DNA from: Marthasterias glacialis
Lineage: Eukaryota > Echinodermata > Asteroidea > Forcipulatida > Asteriidae
Direction of reading: 5' to 3'
Length of the DNA stretch: 64,000 nucleotides
Assembly: GCA_911728455.2 (NCBI GenBank)
Contig: OU452225.1
Location: 20,928,495-20,992,494, forward strand
Position numbers and translations under genes: made by a program. Shown here piece by piece: positions 1 to 10,777 of this stretch (position 1 is the first letter of the stretch; each line of letters begins with the position of its first letter). The notes beneath the pieces are model-generated. The model did no database searches and was not told the DNA's origin. It saw nothing but the letters and a program-made list of their open reading frames with translations.

Positions 1-2145
1 CACTGTGCCTGCCCCTCCTCCAAGCCCTTTTGCTGTAAGACTGGCTGGAAGATCACACTTGTTGGAAGTCGCTTCACATCAGGAGCAGAATCCCGTTACG
101 CTCCAGTGGAAGGGGAGGCACTGGCAGTCGTTGATGCTCTTGACAAGGCACGCCACTTCACCCTTGGCTGCTCTGACCTCATCGTGGCAGTGGACCACAA
201 GCCCCTCCTGAAAACACTCAGTGACCGTTGCCTCAACGACATACCAAACCCTCGCTTACGCAACCTCAAGGAGAAATCACTCCGCTACCGCTTCAGAGTG
301 ATTCACATACCTGGTGTTCGCCACGCTGCAGCTGACGCAGTATCCCGCCACCCCGTTGGTGAACCTACACCATTGCCACTCCCAGATGATGTTGCATCCC
401 TGCTCAATCCACCCAGTCAGCTCCCCCAACTTGGGATGGCCCACTCCATCCTAGCTGCCCTCCGCACTCTCGATCAGGACACCGTCCAGGTTTGCACACA
501 GACAACTTCGCTACCCACTGAGTTGATCAAGTCAGTTACATGGGATGACGTCCGACACGCTACGACCAGTGATCCCTCGATGTCCAGATTGGTTGAGATT
601 GTCAATGATGGCTTCCCTGAGCTTCGTGGTGACCTCCCTTCTGAACTCCGTATATACCACCAGTTCCGTGATGGCCTCACCAGTTTTGATGGGGTAATTC
701 TCTACAACGACCGCATTGTCGTCCCTCCATCACTGCGGCACCTCGTGCTTCAGGCCCTACACTCAGCCCATCAGGGCGTTTCACAGATGTGTTCCCGGGC
801 GGAATCCTCTTTCTTCTGGCCAGGCATGACACCAGCCATCACAGAGTTGCGAGCACGCTGTTCCCCATGCAACCGCATGGCACCCTCACAGCCGAGTGCA
901 CCCCCTACCCCTCCAATCAACCCAGTCTACCCATTCCAGTGCCTTGTGTCTGACTACTTTCACTACCGTGGTCGGAACTACTTGTTAGCTGTGGACAGAT
1001 ACAGTAACTGGCCGATAGTGGAAGAAACTGCCAATGGTGCTGCTGGACTGATTGCTGCCCTACGTCGCATCTTTGTCACCTTTGGCATCAGCGATGAGCT
1101 AGCTTCTGATGGCGGCCCTGAATTCACAGCTGGCACCACCGCCACCTTTCTACGCAATTGGGGCGTGCGCCACCGCGTCTCATCAGTCGCCTTCCCTCAC
1201 AGTAATTGCCGTGCAGAGGTAGGAGTCAAGACTGTAAAGCGTCTCATCACGGACAACACAAATGCTGACGGGTCACTAGACACAGACAAGTTCCAGAGGG
1301 CGATGCTTCAGTACCGCAACACCCCTGACCGTGACACACACCTCTCCCCGGCAATGTGCATCTTTGGGCGACCCATCAGAGACTTCATCCCCATTCATCC
1401 TGGTAAATACCAGCCCCACACGACATGGCGGGAGACCCTTCTGTCACGGGAGGAAGCGCTGCGGAACCGCCACATGCGTACTGCTGAACGCCTTTCTCAA
1501 CATACACGCACCCTTCCCCCGCTGGTTGTTGGGGACTGTGTTCGCATCCAGAACCAGGTCGGCCCTCACCCCACCAAATGGGACAAGACCGGTATCGTGG
1601 TTGAAGTGCGCCAGTTTGACCAGTATGTCGTACGAGTGGATGGCTCTGGCCGAGTCACACTGCGCAACAGAAAATTCCTCCGGAAGTATCTGCCTGTCCT
1701 GCCTCGTGCATCCTTGGCCATGGTTCCGGGTGCTACAACAGCCATGCTTCCACCAGCCCGGCTGGCAAGGCTCTCATCCGGCCGCTCCCTTCAGCCGCCT
1801 TCTCCCACATCTCAGGCTCTACCACCCGACCCACCTGTGAGTGGAAATGGCTCATCCAACCCCCCACCAAAGCCTTCCGCCACCACGACTGACCCAGGCC
1901 CACCGACGCCTTTGACGGCCAACCACCCGCTGCCGGCCCAGACAGCCCCCTGCCCACAGTCACCTCAACGCCAAGCAGCCACTGGCCTAGTCCCCCGAGC
2001 TCTCCGCGCCATCATGCCATACAATGCCCCCGGCCTCCAGGAGCATCCCACACCCATCATGGTGCCTCCTCCTTCAGCCCTCTCCGGTGCATCACCTACC
2101 CCAGCTGTGCGTCGTTCGACTCGGCAGTCTAAACCACCTGCATAA
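1..2145 (+). CDS. pol: Ty3/gypsy-type retrotransposon Pol, 3' part (RNase H end and integrase), 5' truncated by window edge
   Basis: The reading frame is open from base 1 to the stop at 2143-2145, so the gene enters from the left; the ATG at 106 is internal. Residues 1-120 match the end of a gypsy RNase H ([14 protein letters not shown], then AVDHKPLL and the terminal [11 protein letters not shown]). Next comes an HHCC zinc-binding region (HSAHQG near nt 755, CSPC near 862). The integrase core has all three acidic residues: Asp in SDYF near 949, Asp in SDGG near 1108, Glu in RAEVG near 1216. A GPY/F-like C-terminal module ([23 protein letters not shown]) and a Pro-rich tail ending [11 protein letters not shown] follow. 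The enzyme would insert the element's cDNA into host DNA. No frameshift or stop is seen in this part, so the copy may be young. Codon use is GC-richer than the host genes. The family is clear; lineage within gypsy is not resolved. Confidence 0.93.
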   Translation, partial: HCACPSSKPFCCKTGWKITLVGSRFTSGAESRYAPVEGEALAVVDALDKARHFTLGCSDLIVAVDHKPLLKTLSDRCLNDIPNPRLRNLKEKSLRYRFRVIHIPGVRHAAADAVSRHPVGEPTPLPLPDDVASLLNPPSQLPQLGMAHSILAALRTLDQDTVQVCTQTTSLPTELIKSVTWDDVRHATTSDPSMSRLVEIVNDGFPELRGDLPSELRIYHQFRDGLTSFDGVILYNDRIVVPPSLRHLVLQALHSAHQGVSQMCSRAESSFFWPGMTPAITELRARCSPCNRMAPSQPSAPPTPPINPVYPFQCLVSDYFHYRGRNYLLAVDRYSNWPIVEETANGAAGLIAALRRIFVTFGISDELASDGGPEFTAGTTATFLRNWGVRHRVSSVAFPHSNCRAEVGVKTVKRLITDNTNADGSLDTDKFQRAMLQYRNTPDRDTHLSPAMCIFGRPIRDFIPIHPGKYQPHTTWRETLLSREEALRNRHMRTAERLSQHTRTLPPLVVGDCVRIQNQVGPHPTKWDKTGIVVEVRQFDQYVVRVDGSGRVTLRNRKFLRKYLPVLPRASLAMVPGATTAMLPPARLARLSSGRSLQPPSPTSQALPPDPPVSGNGSSNPPPKPSATTTDPGPPTPLTANHPLPAQTAPCPQSPQRQAATGLVPRALRAIMPYNAPGLQEHPTPIMVPPPSALSGASPTPAVRRSTRQSKPPA

Positions 2146-2380
2146 AGTTCCCCCTGGATGTGTTTATTATATGGAGGAACCCTGAGTTCTCTAGTTCCGT
2201 GTGTTTTGTTCCTCCAATAAGTTGTGTTCCATTTGTTGTGCAGTTCATTCTTCAATCAACCAGCCAATTAAGCCAGACATTTGCATGGAATCAGAAAGGA
2301 AATAATCATTGTACTCTTGATTTGGCTACGATTAAAGTCCTAGCTCTGCTGTGTACCAATCAGTCTTTGTCGCTCCCCTC

Positions 2381-2397
2381 AAAAGACGTAGGGGGGC
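2381..2397 (+). other. polypurine-tract-like site downstream of pol
   Basis: A purine-rich run (AAAAGACGTAGGGGGG) lies about 240 bases after the pol stop, where the second-strand primer of a gypsy element is expected just before the 3' LTR. I cannot delimit an LTR after it because the 5' LTR is outside the window. Confidence 0.35.
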
Positions 2398-2541
2398 ATA
2401 GAGAACTATAACTGCCTACTGACATCAATCCATCATTTCCCCTTTTGATTCACAGACGCTGTTGTCATTGCTTTGAGACGTTGAAGTAAATAGTACAATA
2501 CTTATTTAATAATTTAACAGAATTCTACTAAAAAGAGGCCA

Positions 2542-2818
2542 TTCCAGCTTGTAAACTCACCGCCTGTGTGTGTAAGCATCGTTCCCTGGACATTGTACAT
2601 GTACATTGTACATGTACAATGTATTGTGTACACTTGCATGCTACACGCACACACAGTCAGTGTGTGTGTGTGGCCGTGTGGCCGTGCGGAAGCACCACTA
2701 GGCGGTACTACGAGCTGTGTAGTTTGTGCACGCATGATGTTCATACGTACCTGCATGCTGCGCACACGGTCCATGGATCGATGCTTACACACACAGGCGG
2801 TGAGTTTGCAAGCTGGAA
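2542..2818. repeat. inverted-repeat (MITE-like) element
   Basis: The ends are near-perfect inverted copies of about 50 bases: left CCAGCTTGTAAACTCACCGC, right GCGGTGAGTTTGCAAGCTGG. The arms continue inward through TGTGTGTGTAAGCATCG. The middle has a small palindromic run of GTACATGTACA motifs. The overlapping open frames on both strands here come from the palindrome and are not genes. Confidence 0.8.
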
Positions 2819-5800
2819 AAGCCGATACGCACATGACAGCCATGGCTCGTCCGGATGCGTGTTTAGTTGGGTCACGCTGATTGGTTGTAGTCAATGGATG
2901 TAGTCAATGGATATTTTGGTCAGTCTTTTGGTAAGTTTTTGTCGTTTTTTTGTGACAAATATTTTTATGATTTTGTTTTAAGGGTTCCAGATGCCGTTGT
3001 CATACAATAAAGATCAACTCCATGTGTTTAGAATGTCTGTCATGATTTTTGAAAGTGGAAAAAAATGGACGAATCTGATCACGAGTCTGGCAAAAACTGG
3101 TCAAAACTGCTAGTTACACGGATAATACCCGTCTTGGATCGTAACCCTCCGGTCTCCGACCATCGGGAGGATGGAGGGTTACGATTATCGCAACTACTGT
3201 ACTAATAATCATACCAACGTTACAAATATTAATAGGCCTACATAATCTTTATTTGTTCTTTTTTTTTTGTATTCTTTATCCTATTTAAAATGGTAATAAT
3301 TAATTATTCTTTAACTGGATATAACTGTTTTTGCTTTCATTTATTATTTTAGTTATTGTATTAATTTGTTTTATTATACTTTTCTCTCTTGTACGCTGTA
3401 GTTGTTGCTGGCTCTGGCTCTGCTGCAGTTTGATTTGTCAATAAATTAAAATACATCATGAAAAATCATGCCTTTCATTTCATCTTTGATATCTTGAGAA
3501 ACCAGTAGGCGTTTTCCAGCAATTTTTTTGAGTCTTTGTCGGAATTTGGGCAATTTTTTGGAACAGGTACTGTATCAAAATCGTTTTAAATTTAAACCCA
3601 CTTTGTATTGAACTGAAATGAACTTACGAAGTTACGTTAGTTTGTCACACACGACACAGCGGTGAGCACGAATCAGACTGTAAACAAGCTAATCTTACAA
3701 TAAAGCCATTTACAACTCCTCAAAAATAAGAGGACGAATGAAGGATTATATCTGAAAGCAAAAAACAGTGAAAATGTATCTTACTTTTTGCTCCCAAGGT
3801 CGCCAATTCCCTTCAGTTTCAGAGTTCCACCAGCGCATTGATATGGAGACGCCATTTTTAAAATGTTTAAATAATGTAGAATACATGCAGAGAAAGTCGT
3901 TTTTCCCATAGAGTTAAAGTTTTTCCTAAGGTGCTTAGACTCTTTCTCAAATCGTTTTATTAAAAATTTCTTTGTATTTTAAATAAAATTACTTTAGAAA
4001 AAAATAACCTGAAGTTTTATCATTAATTTAAGTCATTTTAACATTTCAAAGTTTTGAAAATCAGTTTTAATATTTATTTGGATATTTCGGTTCAGTATTA
4101 AATTACTGCAATTTTCGTACAAACCCCGAGACATTTTTATGAAATGGCGTCATCAACATTCTTCTGGAAAGGCATGGGTCCTACATATAATGAGCGCTAT
4201 TCCCCAAGAGGTGGCGCCATTCAATAAGAACGGTCGCGGGAATTTAAATTATGTGGGTTTCACTCAATTTTTTGACCTTTCAATACAATCTGTTGACTAA
4301 TCCATGTTATGTATTTGCATGATTAAAGGACCACGAACTATAAACTTGGATCTGTGTCACACATTGATTTTAATGTACATCACGCAAAAATTTAATTGGT
4401 TTAAGATGTCTGTGATGTGTTAAGAATAACCAGTGATTGCACTGTGTTGACCAATCAATTTTAGATCAATTTCATTTCATCTACAGATGTTTTTAACCAT
4501 TACAGACTTATGTACACACATCACACAGGCTTTAACTTGCACCATTCTCCTGGTGCTATCATTGCATCAACATCATTGGTCGTGGAAGCCTGTGATGCCA
4601 TTAAAAAAATAAGAATAAATATAAAAAAAACACTGGGCATATTTGCGCCCCACTCAGGCTATCCGCAATGACTTGGTCTAGTGAATGGCACCTACACGGT
4701 AATGGCAGCACATTGGCTATTAGTATGATTGTAGTTTTTATAACAAGGACCCGTCTATTTTTCCTTTCAGCCTCGCTTTGGTTACATCGACTTAAAAGAA
4801 ATACAAAATGGTTGTACCATGACAAATATCTGTTGACCAATATCTCTGTCTTTATTCTTCTGTACATCTTGTCGTCAGTAAATATTTCAAAGTCCACAAT
4901 TACTATGCTTTATTTATAACAGTATGTACATAAAAGGGCACACTCTATCTAAATTTTGCCTTCATGCTAAGATATTATAATTTATTAACTATGTCCAACA
5001 CATCAGCTTCTATTTCAAGCTAATAATCATAACCTTTAATACAATTTGTTAATTTTGTTTTTATAATTGCACTGGTGTCACACATCTTCACACAATACCT
5101 AAGCAAACTCTTCAATTCTTTTAAAAGCAATTAAAGTCGTGCCCGTCTTTTCCTCTACCAAAAAATAATCTTGTAACCCACAAAAACAAAAATCCTCTGA
5201 CCCATCAGTTTTTTCCCCCGAGGCATGCCATATGAATCTTTTCATCTGATTGCACATGCATGAACAGTCTTGATATTTAACGGGGGGAAAAATGTAGGGA
5301 AAAAAGCCCTTTAGAAATTAGTGCTTAACACAAATAGATAATGCATTTACATGTAAGTAAACATGTTCACACGAACACGAAAAAAAAATACACAACTGTA
5401 TTCATGTGCAGCCCATTGCAAAGAAAAAAAAGGGGAAGGAACAAAAATACCTGTAATTTTTTGTGAAATGCTCAGGCAGTGCAGTGTGGAGAATTGTTTC
5501 AATTAAATTTATTCCATTACAATTTTGGCTGGTAACCTGTTAATGTTAATCATGATTATAAATGCTTTTTGGCTTTCAGGAGCTGGGGCCCAGGGCCACA
5601 TAAGAAAGCCTATGCAAATACAGATTTGACAGAAGTTCAGTGACAAAAAAAGCCTTTCTTAAAAACAGAATAATAATAATGACAACAACAATAATCTTCA
5701 ATTCAAGGCGTTTGTTTTAGCACCTATAAATACAGCTGGCTTCCCAACTCTGATCTACATGTAGGTTTATAACTTGCAATATATACAAAGCAACATTTCT

Positions 5801-6160
5801 GAAAGGAAAATAAATTTTAATATCTGAAGCATAATAAGGAGACAATCATTTGATGAAATACAATGTTTATGTTGCAGAGAGACGAAATGTCAGTGTCTAA
5901 CTTCACAGTCCAAACTACTTTTGAGTTTAACTCAACTGTCTCTTCAAAAACATTTACAAGATGCAAGTGTACAAGACACGAAAGCCTCAAAGATTTGGTT
6001 TCAACAGTAATCAGATTATACATTTAAGATAATGCTCACATATTATGATAGATTCTAATGCCCATTTTGAAGGGAAAATACAACCTTGGCACTCAAGAAA
6101 ACACATTTTTGTAGGCTTATTTTTTTTCTAGAAGTTGAGACAATGAGACGGTCTTTTGTT
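2819..6160. other. gene-free AT-rich DNA, no recognised feature
   Basis: I see no spliceable coding exon, RNA gene or clear transposon here. A short imperfect hairpin (CGTAACCCTCC ... GGAGGGTTACG) lies near 3139-3183. The open frames near 4601-4919 have low complexity and no recognisable domain. Confidence 0.5.
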
Positions 6161-6164
6161 CACA

Positions 6165-6500
6165 TTACGGCCTGGAATTACACAGGGCCACCGAGACCAT
6201 GACCTATGTTTGCCCTGGTCTTGGCCTTGATGCCACTTCAAAAGTTTCCCATAGACTTCAAGATTTTCCAATGCAAAATGCAAAATGCAAAATGCAAAAT
6301 GACAATGGCCGTGCCCACTCAAAGATGAAATTCAGACCTGAAATTACACAGAGGCCAAGGAGGCCATGGACTCTGTTGGCCTGCTCTCTTCCTTGGTGCC
6401 ACTTCAAAAGTTTCCCATAGACTTTAAGATGTTCTAATGGAAGCACCCTTTGTAAAATGAAAATACTTTGCCCTCTTAATGATGAAATTACAGGCCTGTA
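6165..6500 (+). repeat. dispersed repeat family 'TTGCC..GGTGCCC', two adjacent copies
   Basis: Two degenerate copies sit in tandem (about 6167-6320 and 6330-6495). Each starts with CCTGGAATTACAC or CCTGAAATTACAC, then has stacked GGCC words and the block CACTTCAAAAGTTTCCCATA. Relatives occur at 11838, 13000, 22472, 27590, 28800, 32460, 35003, 36520, 37120 and 39771. Confidence 0.6.
6269..6301 (+). repeat. CAAAATG heptamer microsatellite
   Basis: About four and a half copies of the seven-base unit CAAAATG, inside the first dispersed-repeat copy. This is a local expansion not seen in the other copies. Confidence 0.8.
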
Positions 6501-7484
6501 CAGTGGAGACAATTTGAAAAGGCTATAACGCTTCAACTTTTCTTAATGTTTTAAAAGACAGTATGTTTAGCAATAATGCTTCAGCTTTTCTTAATGTTTA
6601 AAAAGATGCCAGAATTGTGTTTTTGATAACGTTATAAATTTTCTCTTTAACTTCAAACTTGTGTTTGAAGTTTATTCTCCAGAAGGCTTGGATATCAAAT
6701 GTTGCACATTTCTCTTTTTGATGAAGACAAACAAAAACAGATTTTGGCTTTATCTTTTGAAGGCATCATATCGTTTGGCTTTTCAGCTAATTGCATGATA
6801 CTTTTTTCTCGGAAGACGCAGTGTCAAATTTTAAATTAGAATACAAAAATAATTCATATTTATACCACACACCATTTGCAAGGAATTAACTGATGTTTAA
6901 ATCATCAGGCAAAGAAAAAAAAACATACTGGAAATATTTTACAATTAATTACATAAATTTAAATAACATGTATATAATTAGATATCTTGAAACAATGTGA
7001 GTTGAAAAGACTTACATGTAGGTATGCAAACCAAATCAGGCAAACCATAACAAGGGATGCTTTCTTTCAAATCTTTGGCTCAGTTAAGGTCATCATTAGG
7101 CCAGCAGACCTCTATCATGGTGCAACCAACTTGATTTTCTCCCATTCAAATCAATGCAACCAAACCGAGGCTAGACGGAGAAATAGTCTGGTTCCTTTTT
7201 ACAAAATGAATATTAGCATTCATTACTATTGTTGGCTACAAGGAACATGACCAAGATGGTGGCTGCATGATAATGGTCCATTCCCTGGCTACTCACGGTT
7301 ACACTCACTGACCTTAGAAATTTGTTTTACTGAATGTTTTTGTGACTTGATGTCAATGTATGAAGTCAGGAAAATCACACAGAAATTCAGATGTATGTAA
7401 TCTGGTATCGATAAAACTGCTCATTACAATTTTTCTGAATTTCCTGAAATGATTTCTTAACAATTTGAGCTCCTGGTGAATGAG
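6501..7484. other. gene-free stretch, no recognised feature
   Basis: AT-rich DNA. I see no exon, RNA gene or delimited repeat. Confidence 0.45.
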
Positions 7485-7690
7485 AGACTTTGGAGCACTA
7501 GGTGGCAGCAGACATACCAGGTAAATTACCATTGTTTACTGAACATGCACACATTTCTGGAAACAATGGATTTACCTGGTAAGTCTGCTGCCATCTAGTG
7601 TCCTCAAAAGTCTCCTCATTGGTGGACAAAGGATTAAGAGACTTTTGGGGACGCTTGGTGGCAGCAGACTGATACCAGGAAAATCCATTC
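7485..7690. repeat. inverted repeat with a third partial arm
   Basis: GAGACTTTGGAGCACTAGG followed by TGGCAGCAGAC (from 7485) is answered by GTCTGCTGCCATCTAG then GTCCTCAAAAGTCTC (to 7613). A third, direct partial copy of the left arm lies at about 7638-7683. It is likely an inverted-repeat transposon remnant with a partial duplicate. Target duplications were not identified. Confidence 0.6.
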
Positions 7691-8585
7691 TTCCCAGCAA
7701 TGTGTACATGCTTAAAAATACGTAATCAATGGAAATTTAACTGAAATTTAACTAGCGTTCTGAAATCTCCCATTATAGGCAATATGCAACACAAATTTTG
7801 AAAGGAATACATTTATTTGCATAATGGTTAAATTGTTCTCTCTGGTTTATAGCCACTTTGACTTTAAGACCCTTTTGATGGTTAATTTGATATGAAATTG
7901 CCAATAAGAGGACGTTACAGCACCAAGCCCTCAATTTGTCTAGTTAGGGACAGGGTAGAAGTATCACTCATGCACACCTTTATGTGTACATTACTCCCAA
8001 GCATAGCCTCAAAAAACAACATAATTTGCTGAAATTACAAACAAATATTTACACATAACTATAACTGTGATACTAGATAAGGCACTTAGACTACAAGACT
8101 GAAATAGTGCATCATGTACACCTTCGTTCTTACATGTATGTACGTACCCTCCATTTTTCACTGCATGTGCCATGACAGATTTGTCAGCACGTTGCAAATA
8201 CACAAAGCAAGTTTGACTCTAGTAAAATGTAGTTAGACTCTGCTTCTGAGACCTGTGTACGTGTAGTTCATGTCGGTCAGTTTCCCTATACTCCAGTGTA
8301 ACATTTTGTACAAAATGATCTACAGTACCAGCTCTTGGGACTTGGTTGCTTTTCTTAATGCTAAATCCCCATCTTGCCTTGAACCTTTCTAGTGAAACAT
8401 TAACCATTTTGTCAAACTTGCTCTGTATGGAAATCAAAACTAGAGTTGGAATTCATGGACACTTTCGTTGTTGTTGCTTTCAGTTTTCAGTTTCTATCAA
8501 CAGCAATATCGTTGTTTATCCCCTGTTTGTTTTTCTTTAGTTTATCGATTTTGTTTCCCTGTTTCTTGTCTTTTATTGTTGTTTT

Positions 8586-8790
8586 TCTGTAAGGACCCCA
8601 ATGGAAATAAGTTATTGGCTTTGGGGCTATCCTTAGATAATTTTGTGCATTTTTTATCTATCTTTATATATTTCCTTATTTATTTGTTTCCTTTTATATT
8701 CTCCTGTATTTTTGTATATTTGATTGTATTTTGCCATGTTTCTTGCCGTTGCTGTATTTATCAGAATAAATTCAAATCAAATCAAATGGT
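8586..8790 (+). mobile_element. 3' tail of a non-LTR retrotransposon (LINE)
   Basis: The segment has TGTAAGGACCCCAATGGAAA and a T-rich tract, and ends in a short (ATCAA)n-type tail (CAAATCAAATCAAAT). Such tails are typical of CR1/L2/Jockey-like LINE 3' ends. No reverse transcriptase frame is attached, so this is a 5'-truncated copy. Its open frame on the plus strand is a by-product. Confidence 0.5.
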
Positions 8791-8846
8791 ATGACAAATC
8801 ATGGAGGAAGGACAACAAACAACAAACAACCATTTAAAGACCATTA

Positions 8847-9045
8847 AAGCCCATTTTTTTCAAGCTGTCAAGCACAGAAATTGCTTAGCACAGAAAAATC
8901 TTGCTTGGCAGAAACAGAGTGGCAGCCAAAACACAATGCATAATGTCTACTATTTGTGACTGGCTCCCTGCTCCTTTTTGCTTAGCAGAAGTATTTGGTA
9001 AGCACAATTTTCTGCTTAAAAAGCTTTATGAACTTTGGCCAAGTT
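8847..9045. repeat. old copy of the GCTTAGCA inverted-repeat family
   Basis: It contains TTGCTTAGCACAG, AGAAACAGAGTGGC and CTTTATGAACTTTGGCC, degenerate forms of the GGGCCCAATTTCATAG family listed elsewhere. Confidence 0.4.
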
Positions 9046-9284
9046 CATAAGAAAAAAGGTGGTATCGTTTGATAATCCTAAATGTACACAAATGCATAAG
9101 ATTTTGTTGTTGCACCGAACTGACGATATGTAGGCACAAGGGTCAAGCACATTGAATGTAATAAGGCAGCTTTTTCTTCACCACATACTTGACTTCAACA
9201 ATTCATCTATTATTGCCTTTTTTTTTCCCTATACCATATTTTTGTTACTCCTAGGATGTGTTTTGGGAGGCTTGACCAAGAATA

Positions 9285-9730
9285 GACCGATCCATTAAGC
9301 CCCGCCTGCTAACATATTGACCAATCACAGCCATGACAACGTCACTGACAGTCTGACAAAAGTCCAACATGTTAAAATTCCATTAGAAAAGTAAACAAAC
9401 CGCCATCATTGTTCTGACACACAACAGCACACACAACTGTACTAGTTTTTGTTGAGTTTAAATTTTTTATTTCTGGTGGTGCAAATTACACAGCAGCGGT
9501 CCCTGTACAGTTTTTTGAAAGTGGTTTAAAAGTGGTCTGTATTGTTCTTTGGACTCGTTGCTCAAAAGGCCACGAAACTAAATCCACACCGTTCACAATA
9601 ACCATGTTTGTGTGTATATCGTATCCGATACGTGTGGCCTCAACTGAACCACCGCTGCGATCGTTGCAAGAAAGTCGCACCATGTGCTGTTGCTAGGCAG
9701 TTGTTAAGGTAGGCGGGGCTTGGATCGGTC
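9285..9730. repeat. MITE with TA-flanked terminal inverted repeats
   Basis: The left end GACCGATCCATTAAGCCCCG and right end CGGGGCTTGGATCGGTC are inverted copies, and each end abuts TA (TA at 9283-9284 and 9731-9732). TA duplication points to a Tc1/mariner-type mobiliser. The 446-base body has no transposase frame. Confidence 0.7.
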
Positions 9731-10497
9731 TATTGTGTTGGTTGTTGGTCTCTTACACTGGCAAACCACTAGCCAAACATCATGGTGCATCCCATGAGAA
9801 AACACTTCCCTGGTAAACTGTGTTATTAAAGGCAGAAGATAAAGCATGTCAACCAGTGACAACACTTCCTGAATGTAATAGCCTCCACAAAGCATCTACT
9901 ATGCATGAACAGCGCCCTCTTAGGTTCCTGCCCTTGGCAGATAGAGAGCCCATTTAATGCCACCCCATAAAATGCGGAGAACATTTTCCCCAATATTTCT
10001 TTAAATAATTTGTTCAATAAATATGCATACATACATCTGCAATATTTTACATGCAGTAGGACAGTAAACACAGAGTTAGTTCCGACTCCGAAACCTGCAA
10101 GTTCTGGGCATTGAAGTAATATTTATAACTTTTACTTTTAACTCAGCAGAAATTTTCTCTTGCATCCTCTGCTTGGCAGACATATTTCTGATATGTAAAA
10201 CTTCAGATGACAAACTTTATGCAACCTGACAAATCAATTCCGTAACGAACCTGAGCAGACTTTCATAATGGGTTGCAATGCAGAATTTGATTCTTAAAAA
10301 TTCGTTGAGCACAACCCAGGGCTGTCATACATAAACAATATTTTCAAACATTCCTTGTTGGATGGCATCCTGTTTCTGCGAAACATTCATATGTCTGTGT
10401 TCAACAACTTTGCAAGCTTTGCAGCTTTTTGGATGCAATACAAATACCGGAATTCAGCCCCTAGAACACTACACTAACCTTTTTTGATATTTAATCG

Positions 10498-10777
10498 TTA
10501 TTTTCTCTTTCCAGTTCCCTCCCCTTTCTTGGTCCGATGCCCATGGGCCGTGCGTAGATTCTGCTGTTTGTGATCCTCTGTTCTCGCCCCAGACGCTTTG
10601 CTGGATGAATCGTTCCCTCGCTTAGCGCTGTTCATCTGATTTGTGATTCGTCGACTGCTGGTGCCGCTGCTCTGACTGCAGACGGAGCGCGGGGTCGTCA
10701 TTCCTGATCGCGGAGTGCTGGCACCTGATTGGTCCGTGTCTGAATAGTAACTGGGTGCGAGTAGGCTCTCTCTTGAC
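10498..10777 (-). CDS. SSX2IP: SSX2IP last coding exon
   Basis: Residues 606-698 and TAA. Acceptor CCCACCAG. The tail is Ser/Thr/Arg-rich (SYYSDTDQSGASTPRSG) and ends in a basic GEGTGKRK. It is less conserved than the coiled coil; support is the phase fit and the unbroken frame. The shifted frame over 10622-10864 is a shadow. Confidence 0.8.

Noticed and set aside
5..211. Separate small frame at the left edge
   Set aside because: Shifted frame of the pol gene, whose true frame is open from base 1.
2514..2903. Overlapping open frames of over 100 codons on both strands
   Set aside because: They fall on the palindromic MITE and mirror each other; no domain is recognisable.
8468..8794. Hydrophobic 108-codon frame as a membrane protein
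   Set aside because: It spans a LINE 3' tail with T-rich sequence; the hydrophobicity comes from TTT/CTT codons.
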